DNA of 11,944 nucleotides from JAHRAH01 sp051009015 (GCA_051009015.1 JBPCWZ010000140.1:1-11944), one strand, 5' to 3'. Positions 1 through 7,449 are shown, numbered from the stretch's first letter. Notes: generated from the letters alone by a model not told the origin. Numbers and translations: made by a program.

Positions 1-260
1 ATATGCCGTATCAAAGTGGATTTGCCGGAGCCGGAAAGCCCCATAATGCAAAATATCTCGCCGTCGCGCACTTCAAAACTCGCATCGGCAACGCCAAGCG
101 CGCAGCCGAATTCTTCCTTGACCTGCAGTTTGCCAATGCCGCGCTCGCGCACGGCGGCAAGCGCATCTTTGGCGCGCGCGCCGAATATCTTCCAAACCCC
201 CCGGCAGCGAATAGCCGCCCGCCCGTCTTCGTCTTTCGTCATAATGTCGTCTTTCGTCAT
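1..260 (-). CDS. proV: ProV/OpuAA-type glycine betaine/proline ABC transporter ATPase, 5' part only
   Basis: This is the N-terminal 86 codons of an open frame that runs off the left edge. I read it by translating the reverse complement. The family is the cytoplasmic ATPase that powers import of osmoprotectants such as glycine betaine or proline betaine, working with a ProW-type permease and a ProX-type binding protein. Visible signs are the early VWKIFG strand (residues 22-27), the family-typical GCALGVADASFEV approach (52-64), GEIFCIMG (67-74) and a perfect Walker A, GLSGSGKST (74-82), followed by LIRH as in ProV. Later motifs (signature, Walker B, CBS domains) lie outside the window. The first ATG is at 260-258; a second in-frame ATG at 242-240 lies in an 18-bp tandem repeat, so the true start is uncertain. 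The gene diverges from the restriction-modification gene across 46 bp. The permease and binding protein genes would be expected further left. Confidence 0.9.
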   Translation of the reverse strand, partial: MTKDDIMTKDEDGRAAIRCRGVWKIFGARAKDALAAVRERGIGKLQVKEEFGCALGVADASFEVRDGEIFCIMGLSGSGKSTLIRH

Positions 261-262
261 AA
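229..262. repeat. 16-bp direct repeat with 18-bp period at the proV start
   Basis: The sequence tcgtctttcgtcataa occurs at 229-244 and again at 247-262. It duplicates the first six codons of proV, so the predicted protein begins MTKDDI MTKDED and has two in-frame ATG codons, each in nearly identical local sequence. This looks like a small tandem duplication, possibly from slippage. Confidence 0.85.
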
Positions 263-268
263 GTACCG

Positions 269-274
269 ATTATA
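269..274 (-). promoter_or_regulatory. Probable -10 box of proV
   Basis: The minus strand reads GTTATAATC with a perfect TATAAT at 274-269. It is followed by 8 nt (CGGTACTT) and then the first ATG of proV at 260. A transcription start 6-8 nt below the hexamer would fall on or next to the ATG, leaving no room for a Shine-Dalgarno site, so this reads as a leaderless transcript. The matching -35 position (297-292) is TTATAA, a weak match that overlaps the opposing promoter. Confidence 0.55.
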
Positions 275-292
275 ACCCATTAATGGCGGTGT

Positions 293-298
293 TATAAT
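293..298 (+). promoter_or_regulatory. Probable -10 box of the restriction-modification gene
   Basis: A perfect TATAAT lies at 293-298, preceded by GT (GTTATAATC), with 8 nt before the ATG at 307. The spacing is the exact mirror of the proV side. The sequence between hexamer and ATG (CGGCGGCG) has no purine-rich ribosome site, so a leaderless mRNA is inferred. The -35 position for a 17-bp spacer (270-275) is TTATAA, a poor consensus match. Confidence 0.55.
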
Positions 299-306
299 CG
301 GCGGCG

Positions 307-3300
307 ATGCTTAAAGAACTGGAACACAAAGGCGCGCTTTTTAACGGGCACTTTCTCAAAGAGGGCATTCGCGAGTGCGCCGGGTTGAAGATGCCCACCG
401 ATGACGAGGTGAATGCCTTTCGCGCCGATGCCTTTGCGAAGTTGGAATTGCTAAACGACGGCGGCGGTTTGGCGGTGCGCCATCTCAACGAGAGCGACAC
501 CATTGGCGATTTTATAGCCCCGATATTGGATTTGCTGGGCTGGCATAATCTGCGTCATCGCGAGCCAAACATTGGCAGCGGTAGCCGCCCCGACATGCTT
601 TTGTTTGCCGACCAAAAAGGCAAACAAGCCGGATACAAAAAAGCCGAGGCGGGCAAGCATGCCGAAGCATGCAAACACGCCGCGGTGATATTGGAAGCAA
701 AAAAATGGCACTTGCCGCTTGACCGGCGCGAAAACCAAAACACCAAATCCTCGCGAAGCGCGCCATCTTCGCAAATGTTGCGCTATTTGCGCGACATAGG
801 CGAAGGCGCGGAATGGGGCATTCTCACTAACGGCGTCCTTTGGCGTTTGTATTACCGGCGGGCGAATTCCAAATCCGAGCATTTTTTGGAGTTGGATTTG
901 GACCTGTTGTTGCGCTTGAATGAAAAGCACTGGATACGGGTTTTTATGCTGATGTTCGGGCACGATTCTTTCGCCGGCACTTTTCACAAAAACGCCCTTG
1001 CCGAAAGCCGCAACTGGGAGGAGAAAATCACCGGCGAGTTGTCGCAAAAGATTTTTGACGAAGTGTTTCCGCAGTTGGCGCGGGCTCTGGCGGATGGCGA
1101 AAAGACCCCGGGCTTTGCCCGCTTGCGGCGGATAGGCAAAGACACGATGACATTGTTGTTTCGCCTGTTGTTTGTGCTTTATGCCGAAGACCGCGGCTTG
1201 CTGCCGATAAAAGAAAAGCGCTTTTGGCGCTATTCCCTTGCCGACATTCGCAGATTGCTGGACGAAGACGACCTCAGCGACATACCCGACAATGTTTATT
1301 GCATGTTTGCCAAATTCCGCAACTTGTGCGCCGCCATTAACACCGGCAACATGCAAATGCTAACGCCGCCTTATAACGGCGGTTTGTTTTCGCCCAAGCG
1401 CGCGCCACTGCTGGAAGAAAAAAGCATTTCCGATTATGAGTTCGCCAAAGCGGTGAAGACCCTCGCCTACCGGAACGACAAGCGAATAAACTACCGCGAT
1501 TTTTCGGTGCAGCATCTGGGCGCGATGTATGAGCGCTTTTTGGAGTTGGAACTTACGGTATCGGGCGGCGGTAGCGGGCAGGTTGTCGTCAAGCCGAATC
1601 GTTATGCCCGCAAAAGCGGCGGCTCTTATTACACGCCTGATGGACTTGTGCAGTTGGTTATTGACGGTGCGGTCGGTGTTTTGTTGCGGGAGTATCGGGC
1701 GGAGTTTGACGCCGCCGTCAAACAAAAAATGCCAATGGCAAAACTGAAAAAGTTGGACCCGGCAATGCGCGGCTTGCAAATAAAAGTGTGCGACCCGGCA
1801 ATGGGCAGCGGGCATTTTCTGGTGTCGCTGGTGGATTATCTGGCGGATTGGTCGCTGGCGGAAATAGCCGCAACGGAAAATATCATTGACGGTTATCATT
1901 CGCCCTTGTCGGAAGAGATAGAAAGCGTGCGCGAGCGCATTAAGGAAGAGGCAAAAAAGGGCGGCTGGCAAACCGAAGAGCATCATCTGGACGATAGGCA
2001 AATCATCCGCCGCCTTGTGCTTAAGCGCGCGGTATATGGCGCGGACAAAAACCTGATGGCGGTGGAGTTGGCAAAGTTGTCGCTGTGGTTGCACACTTTT
2101 ACCGTCGGCGCGCCGCTGACTTTTTTGGACCATCATCTTCGCCATGGCGATTCTTTGTTTGGCGAGTTTGCGGCGGATGCGATGACCGCGCTCGGCAAAC
2201 TCGGCAAACCGCTAATAGCAAAGCGGCTTTTGGCACAGGCACAAAGCGCGGCGGAGAATATGCAAGCCATAGAATCGGTTACCGATTCCAACATTACCGA
2301 AGTGCATAGTTCCATGGACGCCTTTGACGCGATGCAGAAAAAATCGGCGCCGTTTAATAATGTGCTGACGCTTTTGCATTGCCGTCATTGGTTTGCCGCC
2401 GAAGATGACAAAGCGCATATTAAGAAGATTAATGATGATAACGCGCTTGCCGCCATTGAGGCGGTTTTGCAAGACCAAAACCCGACCGGCGGCGGCGCAA
2501 AATACAACATACGCGCCAGAAGGTTGCGCCTCAGGGAAAGTTTTCTCCATTGGGAAACGGCATTCCCCGGTGTATGGTCAAATTGGGCGAATGGCAAAAA
2601 ACGCACCGGCGGCTTTGACGCCGTCATTGGTAATCCGCCGTGGGATGTGGTGAAAATGCAGGCAGTGGAATGGTTTAATGTGCACATGCCGGAAATCCTC
2701 AAAGACAAGAAACCCGACGAGCGCGAAGCGCACATTGACAAATTGCGCCAAGAAGGCAACCCTATCATTGCCGAATATGACGCGGCAGCCAAACGAATGG
2801 AAAACATGCGCACCGTAGCGCGCGAATCCGGTGTCTACCCGTTTTTGTCCGGGGGCGACATTAACTTGTATTCCCTGTTTGTGGAACGCTCACTTTCCTT
2901 AATTAAGCCCGATGGAATGGCGGGGTTGCTGACGCCATCGGGCATTTACGCCGATAAACCGGCGCTAAAATTTTTCCGCTGGATAACCTCCACTAAACGC
3001 GTGTCAAAATTGATTGACTTCGTCAATGGCGCGAAAAACAACTCGCGGAAAGGCGCAAAGAAGGAATCGCCTAAATACTTCCCCGATGTTGATTCGCGGT
3101 TTAAGTTTTGCGCTTTCGTATTCGGCGGCGCAAAACGGCAATTCAGCGAAACCGAGTGCGCCTTTTATGTTAACAAACCCTCGGATATCGCAGACCGCCG
3201 CATTGTTTTTTCTTCGGGAGATATCGGCATTGTCAATCCCAACACCGGCGCTATGCCGGTTTTTCGCGTGCGGCAAAATGCTGATATCACTGTCGGCATT

Positions 3301-4368
3301 CATCGCCGCATTCCCATTTTGCAAAAAGACGGCGAAGAGCCGCTTTACAAAATTAAATATGTCCGCATGTTTGACGCGACAGGCGATTCCGACAAATTCA
3401 TTAAATCCGCGCATTTGGAAAATGACGGGTTTTATCGTATCAAGCCCAATTACTATAAACGCGGCGATGACTTGTTCCTGCCGCTTTATGTCGGGCGCAT
3501 GATTGGGATATACTCCCACCGCGCCAGTTCTGTGCGCTTTAACCCCGACAACCCGAAAAACCAATATATCAGCGCCCCGTCCTCTTTGGAACAATTGTGC
3601 AGCAGTGATTTTTATGCCGAACCCATTCATTGGGTAAATAATAAACACATGTCGCTGGACAAGCGATTGACATGGTTTATCGGTTTTAGAAATATTACCA
3701 ACGCCACAAACCAGCGCACGATGATAGCATCTTTGTTGCCCCGCGCCGCCTGTACGCACTCTTTGCCATTGCTGCTTCCGCCCCTTTCGCAACAACCGCC
3801 CAAAGCAACAGCGGCGGAATTGAAAGAATGGCGGGAACAATGCAGCCGCATTATCGCGGAATACAAAAACACCGCGCCGCTACTTGCCGCCAACTTGTCG
3901 TCTTTTGCGCTGGATTTTGTCGCCCGCCAAAAAATGCACGGCTCAAACCTGACATGGCACATTGTGCAACAACTGCCGATAATCCCGCCCGAAGCATATA
4001 AACAAAAAGCGGGCGACGAAACGATTGGTGATTTTGTGCGCAAGCGGGTTTTGCGCTTGACATATACCGCCAACGATATGACTCCTTTTGCCCGCGATAT
4101 GGGGCATAAGGGGAAACCCTTTATTTGGAACGAAGAAGAACGCGCCCATTTGCGGGCGCAACTGGATGCGCTATACTTTTGGCTTTACGGCATTGACAAA
4201 AATGACGCCACTTATATGATGGATTCCTTTTCCATCATCCGCAAAGATGACGAAAAACAACACGGCGATTATTTCACCCGCGATTTGATTCTCCGTTATC
4301 TCAATGCCTATCGCGCCGGGGATTGGGATGCCGAAGTTGCCGCGCCCGATTATTCGCGAAGCGGCTAA
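307..4368 (+). CDS. Type IIG-like restriction-modification enzyme (Eco57I/PglX-family N6-adenine methylase with N-terminal nuclease)
   Basis: This 1353-residue protein appears to join DNA cleavage, adenine-N6 methylation and target recognition in one chain. The N-terminal part has a PD-(D/E)xK-type nuclease signature: PDML (95-98) and VILEAKKW (127-134, giving E130-x-K132). A helical region follows, with LLFRLLFVLYAEDRGLLP (283-300), common in large Eco57I-type methylases. The methylase has SGGSYYTP (437-444), the SAM-binding DPAMGSGHF (496-504), YGADKNLMAVELAKLSLWL (577-595), HGDSLFG (613-619) and the catalytic NPPW (776-779). The C-terminal region has FRNITNATNQRT (1127-1138) and RQKMHGSNLTWHIVQQLP (1207-1224), as in target-recognition parts of this family. 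The residues between D96 and E130 include a Lys/Ala-rich low-complexity stretch. The start at 307 is the first ATG, placed 8 nt after TATAAT; ATG 388 is an alternative. No partner R-M subunit is nearby. BREX PglX and DISARM methylases are related, but their partner genes are absent here. The recognition sequence is unknown. Confidence 0.85.
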   Translation: MLKELEHKGALFNGHFLKEGIRECAGLKMPTDDEVNAFRADAFAKLELLNDGGGLAVRHLNESDTIGDFIAPILDLLGWHNLRHREPNIGSGSRPDMLLFADQKGKQAGYKKAEAGKHAEACKHAAVILEAKKWHLPLDRRENQNTKSSRSAPSSQMLRYLRDIGEGAEWGILTNGVLWRLYYRRANSKSEHFLELDLDLLLRLNEKHWIRVFMLMFGHDSFAGTFHKNALAESRNWEEKITGELSQKIFDEVFPQLARALADGEKTPGFARLRRIGKDTMTLLFRLLFVLYAEDRGLLPIKEKRFWRYSLADIRRLLDEDDLSDIPDNVYCMFAKFRNLCAAINTGNMQMLTPPYNGGLFSPKRAPLLEEKSISDYEFAKAVKTLAYRNDKRINYRDFSVQHLGAMYERFLELELTVSGGGSGQVVVKPNRYARKSGGSYYTPDGLVQLVIDGAVGVLLREYRAEFDAAVKQKMPMAKLKKLDPAMRGLQIKVCDPAMGSGHFLVSLVDYLADWSLAEIAATENIIDGYHSPLSEEIESVRERIKEEAKKGGWQTEEHHLDDRQIIRRLVLKRAVYGADKNLMAVELAKLSLWLHTFTVGAPLTFLDHHLRHGDSLFGEFAADAMTALGKLGKPLIAKRLLAQAQSAAENMQAIESVTDSNITEVHSSMDAFDAMQKKSAPFNNVLTLLHCRHWFAAEDDKAHIKKINDDNALAAIEAVLQDQNPTGGGAKYNIRARRLRLRESFLHWETAFPGVWSNWANGKKRTGGFDAVIGNPPWDVVKMQAVEWFNVHMPEILKDKKPDEREAHIDKLRQEGNPIIAEYDAAAKRMENMRTVARESGVYPFLSGGDINLYSLFVERSLSLIKPDGMAGLLTPSGIYADKPALKFFRWITSTKRVSKLIDFVNGAKNNSRKGAKKESPKYFPDVDSRFKFCAFVFGGAKRQFSETECAFYVNKPSDIADRRIVFSSGDIGIVNPNTGAMPVFRVRQNADITVGIHRRIPILQKDGEEPLYKIKYVRMFDATGDSDKFIKSAHLENDGFYRIKPNYYKRGDDLFLPLYVGRMIGIYSHRASSVRFNPDNPKNQYISAPSSLEQLCSSDFYAEPIHWVNNKHMSLDKRLTWFIGFRNITNATNQRTMIASLLPRAACTHSLPLLLPPLSQQPPKATAAELKEWREQCSRIIAEYKNTAPLLAANLSSFALDFVARQKMHGSNLTWHIVQQLPIIPPEAYKQKAGDETIGDFVRKRVLRLTYTANDMTPFARDMGHKGKPFIWNEEERAHLRAQLDALYFWLYGIDKNDATYMMDSFSIIRKDDEKQHGDYFTRDLILRYLNAYRAGDWDAEVAAPDYSRSG

Positions 4369-4406
4369 ACCGCCGCCGCCGTCAAAAACAACAAAAGGCG
4401 GTTAGC
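4364..4406. terminator. Possible bidirectional terminator hairpin between convergent genes
   Basis: The arms GCTAAACCGCC (4364-4374) and GGCGGTTAGC (4397-4406) pair with 10 base pairs and one bulged A (4367), around a 22-nt loop. The plus-strand stop TAA (4366-4368) and the minus-strand stop TAA (4404-4402) both lie in the stem. There is no strong T-run on either side: the plus side has only TGTTTT (4409-4414). The loop is long, so this is a weak or protein-assisted terminator at best. Confidence 0.45.
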
Positions 4407-4848
4407 ATGTTTTGGGTTTGCCGTCTGTTGCTATGCAGAAGAGGGTTATTTTAATGCCCGCTTCTTTCAGGGAATCTATTACCCTTTTTGCCCGGTCTAT
4501 GTGGTTGGTGAAGGATTTGTCTGTTGTTTGCGAATCCTGGAATAAGGCGCAAACGGCGCCTGCTTTGGAATCTATGCCGTATAAAAGCGCCTGACCGATG
4601 CATTCCGCCCACTTGCGCGACCTGTCTATCTCCACGGCAAAACTCGCCAGCGGGTAATCCACTATGCAATCCACCCGCGCGCCGTCCGGCAGGGATACTT
4701 CGCTTTTTGCCGTTGTCACGCCAAGGTTTGCCCGCTCGCAAAAAGTTTCGCCCACTTCCCGCTCCTCGCCCGATGCCGTCATCGTCAAAACAACGCACGC
4801 CAAAGCGGCGGCAAAAAAGCGCGCGGCGGGGAATGTCATCGCTTTCAT
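4402..4848 (-). CDS. Small exported protein of unknown function, possible PD-(D/E)xK-like core
   Basis: I do not recognise a named gene. The 148-residue product begins MKAM, followed by a hydrophobic stretch (about residues 6-25) and a small-residue site near TASG (24-27), which together look like a cleavable Sec signal peptide. The AALAC stretch at 14-18 does not fit a lipobox well. The mature part has a core RVDCIVDYPLASFAVEID (58-75) followed by KWAECIGQALLYG (79-91). This resembles uncharacterised proteobacterial proteins with an EVD...KWAEAIGQ pattern, and the D60 / E73-x-D75 / K79 spacing recalls PD-(D/E)xK nuclease-like folds. That reading is inference. Six cysteines lie after the predicted signal (37, 61, 83, 100, 138, 148), so disulfides are possible. 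It starts 34 bp after zapE stops and is probably the last gene of the operon. No clear Shine-Dalgarno site precedes ATG 4848, so the start is only moderately sure. Confidence 0.65.
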   Translation of the reverse strand: MKAMTFPAARFFAAALACVVLTMTASGEEREVGETFCERANLGVTTAKSEVSLPDGARVDCIVDYPLASFAVEIDRSRKWAECIGQALLYGIDSKAGAVCALFQDSQTTDKSFTNHIDRAKRVIDSLKEAGIKITLFCIATDGKPKTC

Positions 4849-4882
4849 CTTCGGTTATGCTGTCATCGTAGCACAAAAACCG

Positions 4883-6016
4883 CTAAACCGCCGCTTTGCC
4901 TTGTTGCCAATAGTCGCGCGATTGCATCTCCGTCAGGCGGCTTAAAGTCCGCCCCGATTCTCCGCCTTCGCCGCCGCCGTAGAGTTTTGCCAGCGGGGAG
5001 GAGGAGGATATTATTAACTTAATGCGCCGGTCATACAAGATATCTATCAGCCATGTAAAACGGCGCGCCGCTTCGGCAAGTTGCGGCGGGTGCAGTTGCG
5101 GCACGCCGGATAATAGTATCATCGGAAACCTGTCCGCCAAACTCAGATAATCGCCCTTGCCGTTCGCCCGGGCGCATAACTCCGCAAACGAAAACCAGGC
5201 AATGCCCGGCGCCCGCGCTATCATCTTCAACTGCCGCCCGCCCGCCTTTGCCTCCGGCGGCAGTGTTATGCCGCAGGCGGTTTTGTCAAATATCGCCTGC
5301 AACTTCTTTTCGGTTTTGTCATTCTGCGGATGCAAAAAAAACCTGCCGTCAAAATGACGCATTCGGTAATCCGTCCCGCTGTCTTTTTCGCCGTCCAGCG
5401 ACACCATCACAAAACGCCGCTTGATTAGTTCTATCGCCGGTAAAAACCGCTCGCGCGCCAAGCCGTTCGGATATAAGCCGTCCGGATGATAGTTGGAAGT
5501 CAGCACAAAGCGGACGCCGCCCGCCAAAAGCCGCTCCATCAACCGCCCCAGTATCATCGCATCGGCAATGTCCGATATGTGAAACTCGTCAAAACACAAC
5601 AACCCGCACTTTGCCGCTATGTCTTCCGCCGCTTTTTCCAGCCCGCCGCTTTTGCCTTCGCGCTCTTTCATGCGCAGATGAAAACGCTGCATAAACTGGT
5701 GAAAATGCACGCGCATCTTCCGCCCCTCCGGCGCATGCAAAAAAAAGCCGTCCATCAAAAAACTCTTGCCGCGCCCGACTCCGCCATGCAAATACAAACT
5801 ATCCGCCCGCTCTTCCCGTATTCCCAAAAACCGCCGCCAGTCGCTGCGGATGATGCTTTGGCGCGGGGCGGAAAGCGTGTCGGCAAAGTTTTGCAGCAAT
5901 GATACCGCATCTTCCTGCGCCGCATCCGGCGCAAGCACGCCGCCTTCAACCAAACCCCGATACCAGCCGCCAACCGATTGTTGCGGCTGTTTGGATACTT
6001 CCACGCCGGAAGTCAA
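4883..6016 (-). CDS. zapE: Cell division protein ZapE (AFG1-like P-loop ATPase)
   Basis: ZapE is a cytoplasmic ATPase of the AFG1/LACE1 family that acts at the division site on FtsZ assemblies in Gammaproteobacteria. The 377-residue length is typical. It shows LYLHGGVGRGKSFLMDGFF (74-92) with Walker A GGVGRGKS (78-85), Walker B LLCFDEFHISDIADAM (139-154), and the sensor region TSNYHPDGLYPNGLARERFLP (from 173), where R188 or R190 may serve as an arginine finger. Walker A ends in Ser where many homologues have Thr, which is a conservative change. The start drawn here is a TTG at 6016-6014, and its bases TTGA overlap the lpd stop TGA, suggesting translational coupling. A GTG four codons later (6004-6002) is an alternative. 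The gene sits fourth in the sucA-sucB-lpd-zapE run and is followed after 34 bp by the small exported protein. Confidence 0.93.
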   Translation of the reverse strand: MTSGVEVSKQPQQSVGGWYRGLVEGGVLAPDAAQEDAVSLLQNFADTLSAPRQSIIRSDWRRFLGIREERADSLYLHGGVGRGKSFLMDGFFLHAPEGRKMRVHFHQFMQRFHLRMKEREGKSGGLEKAAEDIAAKCGLLCFDEFHISDIADAMILGRLMERLLAGGVRFVLTSNYHPDGLYPNGLARERFLPAIELIKRRFVMVSLDGEKDSGTDYRMRHFDGRFFLHPQNDKTEKKLQAIFDKTACGITLPPEAKAGGRQLKMIARAPGIAWFSFAELCARANGKGDYLSLADRFPMILLSGVPQLHPPQLAEAARRFTWLIDILYDRRIKLIISSSSPLAKLYGGGEGGESGRTLSRLTEMQSRDYWQQGKAAV

Positions 6017-7425
6017 ATATGAATCGCCCTGCCGTCAACCGCCAGCGCCGCTTCGCGAAAAACCTCGGCAAGAGTCGGATGCGCATGACATGTGCGGGCG
6101 ATATCCTCGCTCGCCGCCGACATCTCCATCGCCAGCACGCCTTCGGCGATTAAGTCGGATGCGCCCGGTCCCAGAATGTGCGCGCCGATAATGCGGTCGC
6201 TTTCTTCGTCCGCAAGTATCTTGACCATCCCTTCCGTCTCGCCCAAACCGCGCGCCCTGCCATTGGCGGCGAAAGGAAAAGAACCCTTGCGGTATTTTAT
6301 TCCTTCTTCTTGCAACTGCCGCTCGGTCTTGCCGACCCATGCTATTTCCGGATGCGTGTATATCACCCACGGGATTGTTTCATATTCCACTTCGGGCTTT
6401 TGCCCCGCTATCAATTCCGCCGCCATCATTCCTTCTTCTTCCGCCTTGTGCGCCAGCATAGGACCGCGCACGACATCGCCGATGGCATAGACATTTTCGC
6501 GCCCCGCCCGGCAATGGTCATCAACAACGATAAACCCGCGCTCTGTCGCTATGCCCGCCGCTTCCAAACCCAAACCTTCGGTGTAGGGCGCGCGCCCGAC
6601 CGCGACTATCAATTTGTCAAAACTATCTCCGCCCTTGCCGTTTGCGCTTTGCCATTCCACTTTGACCTTGCCGCCGCTTGCCTTTGCCGCCGACACCTGC
6701 GCGCCGAAAGTAAAATGCAAACCCTGCTTTTGGAATATCTTCAACGCCGCCTTTGCAATATCCACATCCGCGCCGGGCAAAAAATCCGCCTGCGCTTCCA
6801 ATATATGCACTTCGCTTCCCAATCTCTTCCACACGCTGCCAAGTTCCAAGCCGATAACGCCCGCGCCGATAATGCCGAGTTTTGGCGGTGCTTTGCCAAA
6901 CTCCAGCGCGCCGATATTATCCACAATGTTTTTATTATCCACCGGAGCGGACGGGATTTGGCGCGATACCGAACCGGTTGCGATAATCAAGTTCTTGCAT
7001 CGGACAACCGCATCGTTAATCTTCACTTCGCAAACATCGCCGATAGACACAACGGATGCCGCGCCCGACAAGGCGGCGACTTTGTTTTTTTTGAACAAAC
7101 CGGCGACGCCGCCGACCAGCGTATCAACAATCTTTTGCTTGCGCTTTTGCATCACGGCGACATCCGCCGAAACCTTGCCGACATTGACGCCGTGCTCGGC
7201 AAAATGATCGCGGGCGCGCACGACATTGTAGGACGATTCCAAAAGCGCTTTGGACGGAATGCAGCCGACATTGAGGCAAGTGCCGCCGTACAAAGTTTTG
7301 CCCGCCGCGCTTTGCCATTTGTCAACGCAGGCGGTTTTCATCCCCAACTGCGCGGCGCGAATCGCGGCGACATAACCGCCGGGACCGCCGCCGACAACCA
7401 GCACATCATACATTTCTTCGCTCAT
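6013..7425 (-). CDS. lpd: Dihydrolipoamide dehydrogenase (E3 of 2-oxoglutarate dehydrogenase)
   Basis: This FAD enzyme reoxidises the dihydrolipoyl group of SucB and passes electrons to NAD+. All the family signatures are present in its 470 residues: FAD-binding VGGGPGGY (11-18), the redox-active disulfide GGTCLNVGCIPSK (C50 and C55, within 47-59), ATGS (149-152), NAD-binding GIIGAGVIGLELG (184-196), FAD-contacting YAIGDV (313-318), and the C-terminal catalytic pair in HAHPTLAE (H449 and E454). The ATG at 7425 is preceded by GGGGGAG (7438-7432) with 6 nt spacing, a strong ribosome site that fixes the start. It lies 24 bp after the sucB stop and overlaps zapE by 4 bases. The linkage makes it the E3 for the sucAB complex, though it may also serve pyruvate dehydrogenase or the glycine cleavage system. 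Confidence 0.97.
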   Translation of the reverse strand: MSEEMYDVLVVGGGPGGYVAAIRAAQLGMKTACVDKWQSAAGKTLYGGTCLNVGCIPSKALLESSYNVVRARDHFAEHGVNVGKVSADVAVMQKRKQKIVDTLVGGVAGLFKKNKVAALSGAASVVSIGDVCEVKINDAVVRCKNLIIATGSVSRQIPSAPVDNKNIVDNIGALEFGKAPPKLGIIGAGVIGLELGSVWKRLGSEVHILEAQADFLPGADVDIAKAALKIFQKQGLHFTFGAQVSAAKASGGKVKVEWQSANGKGGDSFDKLIVAVGRAPYTEGLGLEAAGIATERGFIVVDDHCRAGRENVYAIGDVVRGPMLAHKAEEEGMMAAELIAGQKPEVEYETIPWVIYTHPEIAWVGKTERQLQEEGIKYRKGSFPFAANGRARGLGETEGMVKILADEESDRIIGAHILGPGASDLIAEGVLAMEMSAASEDIARTCHAHPTLAEVFREAALAVDGRAIHI

Positions 7426-7449
7426 TGTTTTCTCCCCCGTATCCTTCTC

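Larger units (their letters stand above)
266..301. repeat. Perfect 11-bp inverted repeat forming a symmetric divergent promoter
   Basis: The arms CCGATTATAAC (266-276) and GTTATAATCGG (291-301) are perfect reverse complements with a 14-bp spacer. Each arm contains one TATAAT, pointing outwards. The spacer holds a second perfect palindrome, CCATTAATGG (277-286). The layout suits a dimeric regulator operator or two mutually exclusive polymerase sites, because each -10 box sits at the -35 position of the other promoter. Which of these is true cannot be decided from the sequence. Confidence 0.8.

Noticed and set aside
451..1356. A 301-codon minus-strand open frame under the restriction-modification gene
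   Set aside because: It is antisense to the nuclease part of a clearly conserved protein, has no family motif and no ribosome site I would trust.
1360..2145. A 261-codon minus-strand open frame
   Set aside because: It is antisense to the methylase core, including the DPAMGSGHF region; low-complexity His/Gln-rich product typical of a shadow frame.
307..4368. Membership of a BREX (PglX) or DISARM defence island
   Set aside because: The methylase core is related, but no pglZ, brxC, drmA, drmB or similar partner is present. The left neighbour is an ABC transporter and the right neighbours are housekeeping genes.
4420..4430. A Neisseria-type DNA uptake sequence (GCCGTCTG...)
   Set aside because: Only GCCGTCTG matches by chance within a coding region; the full 10-mer is absent and I noticed no repeated copies in the window.
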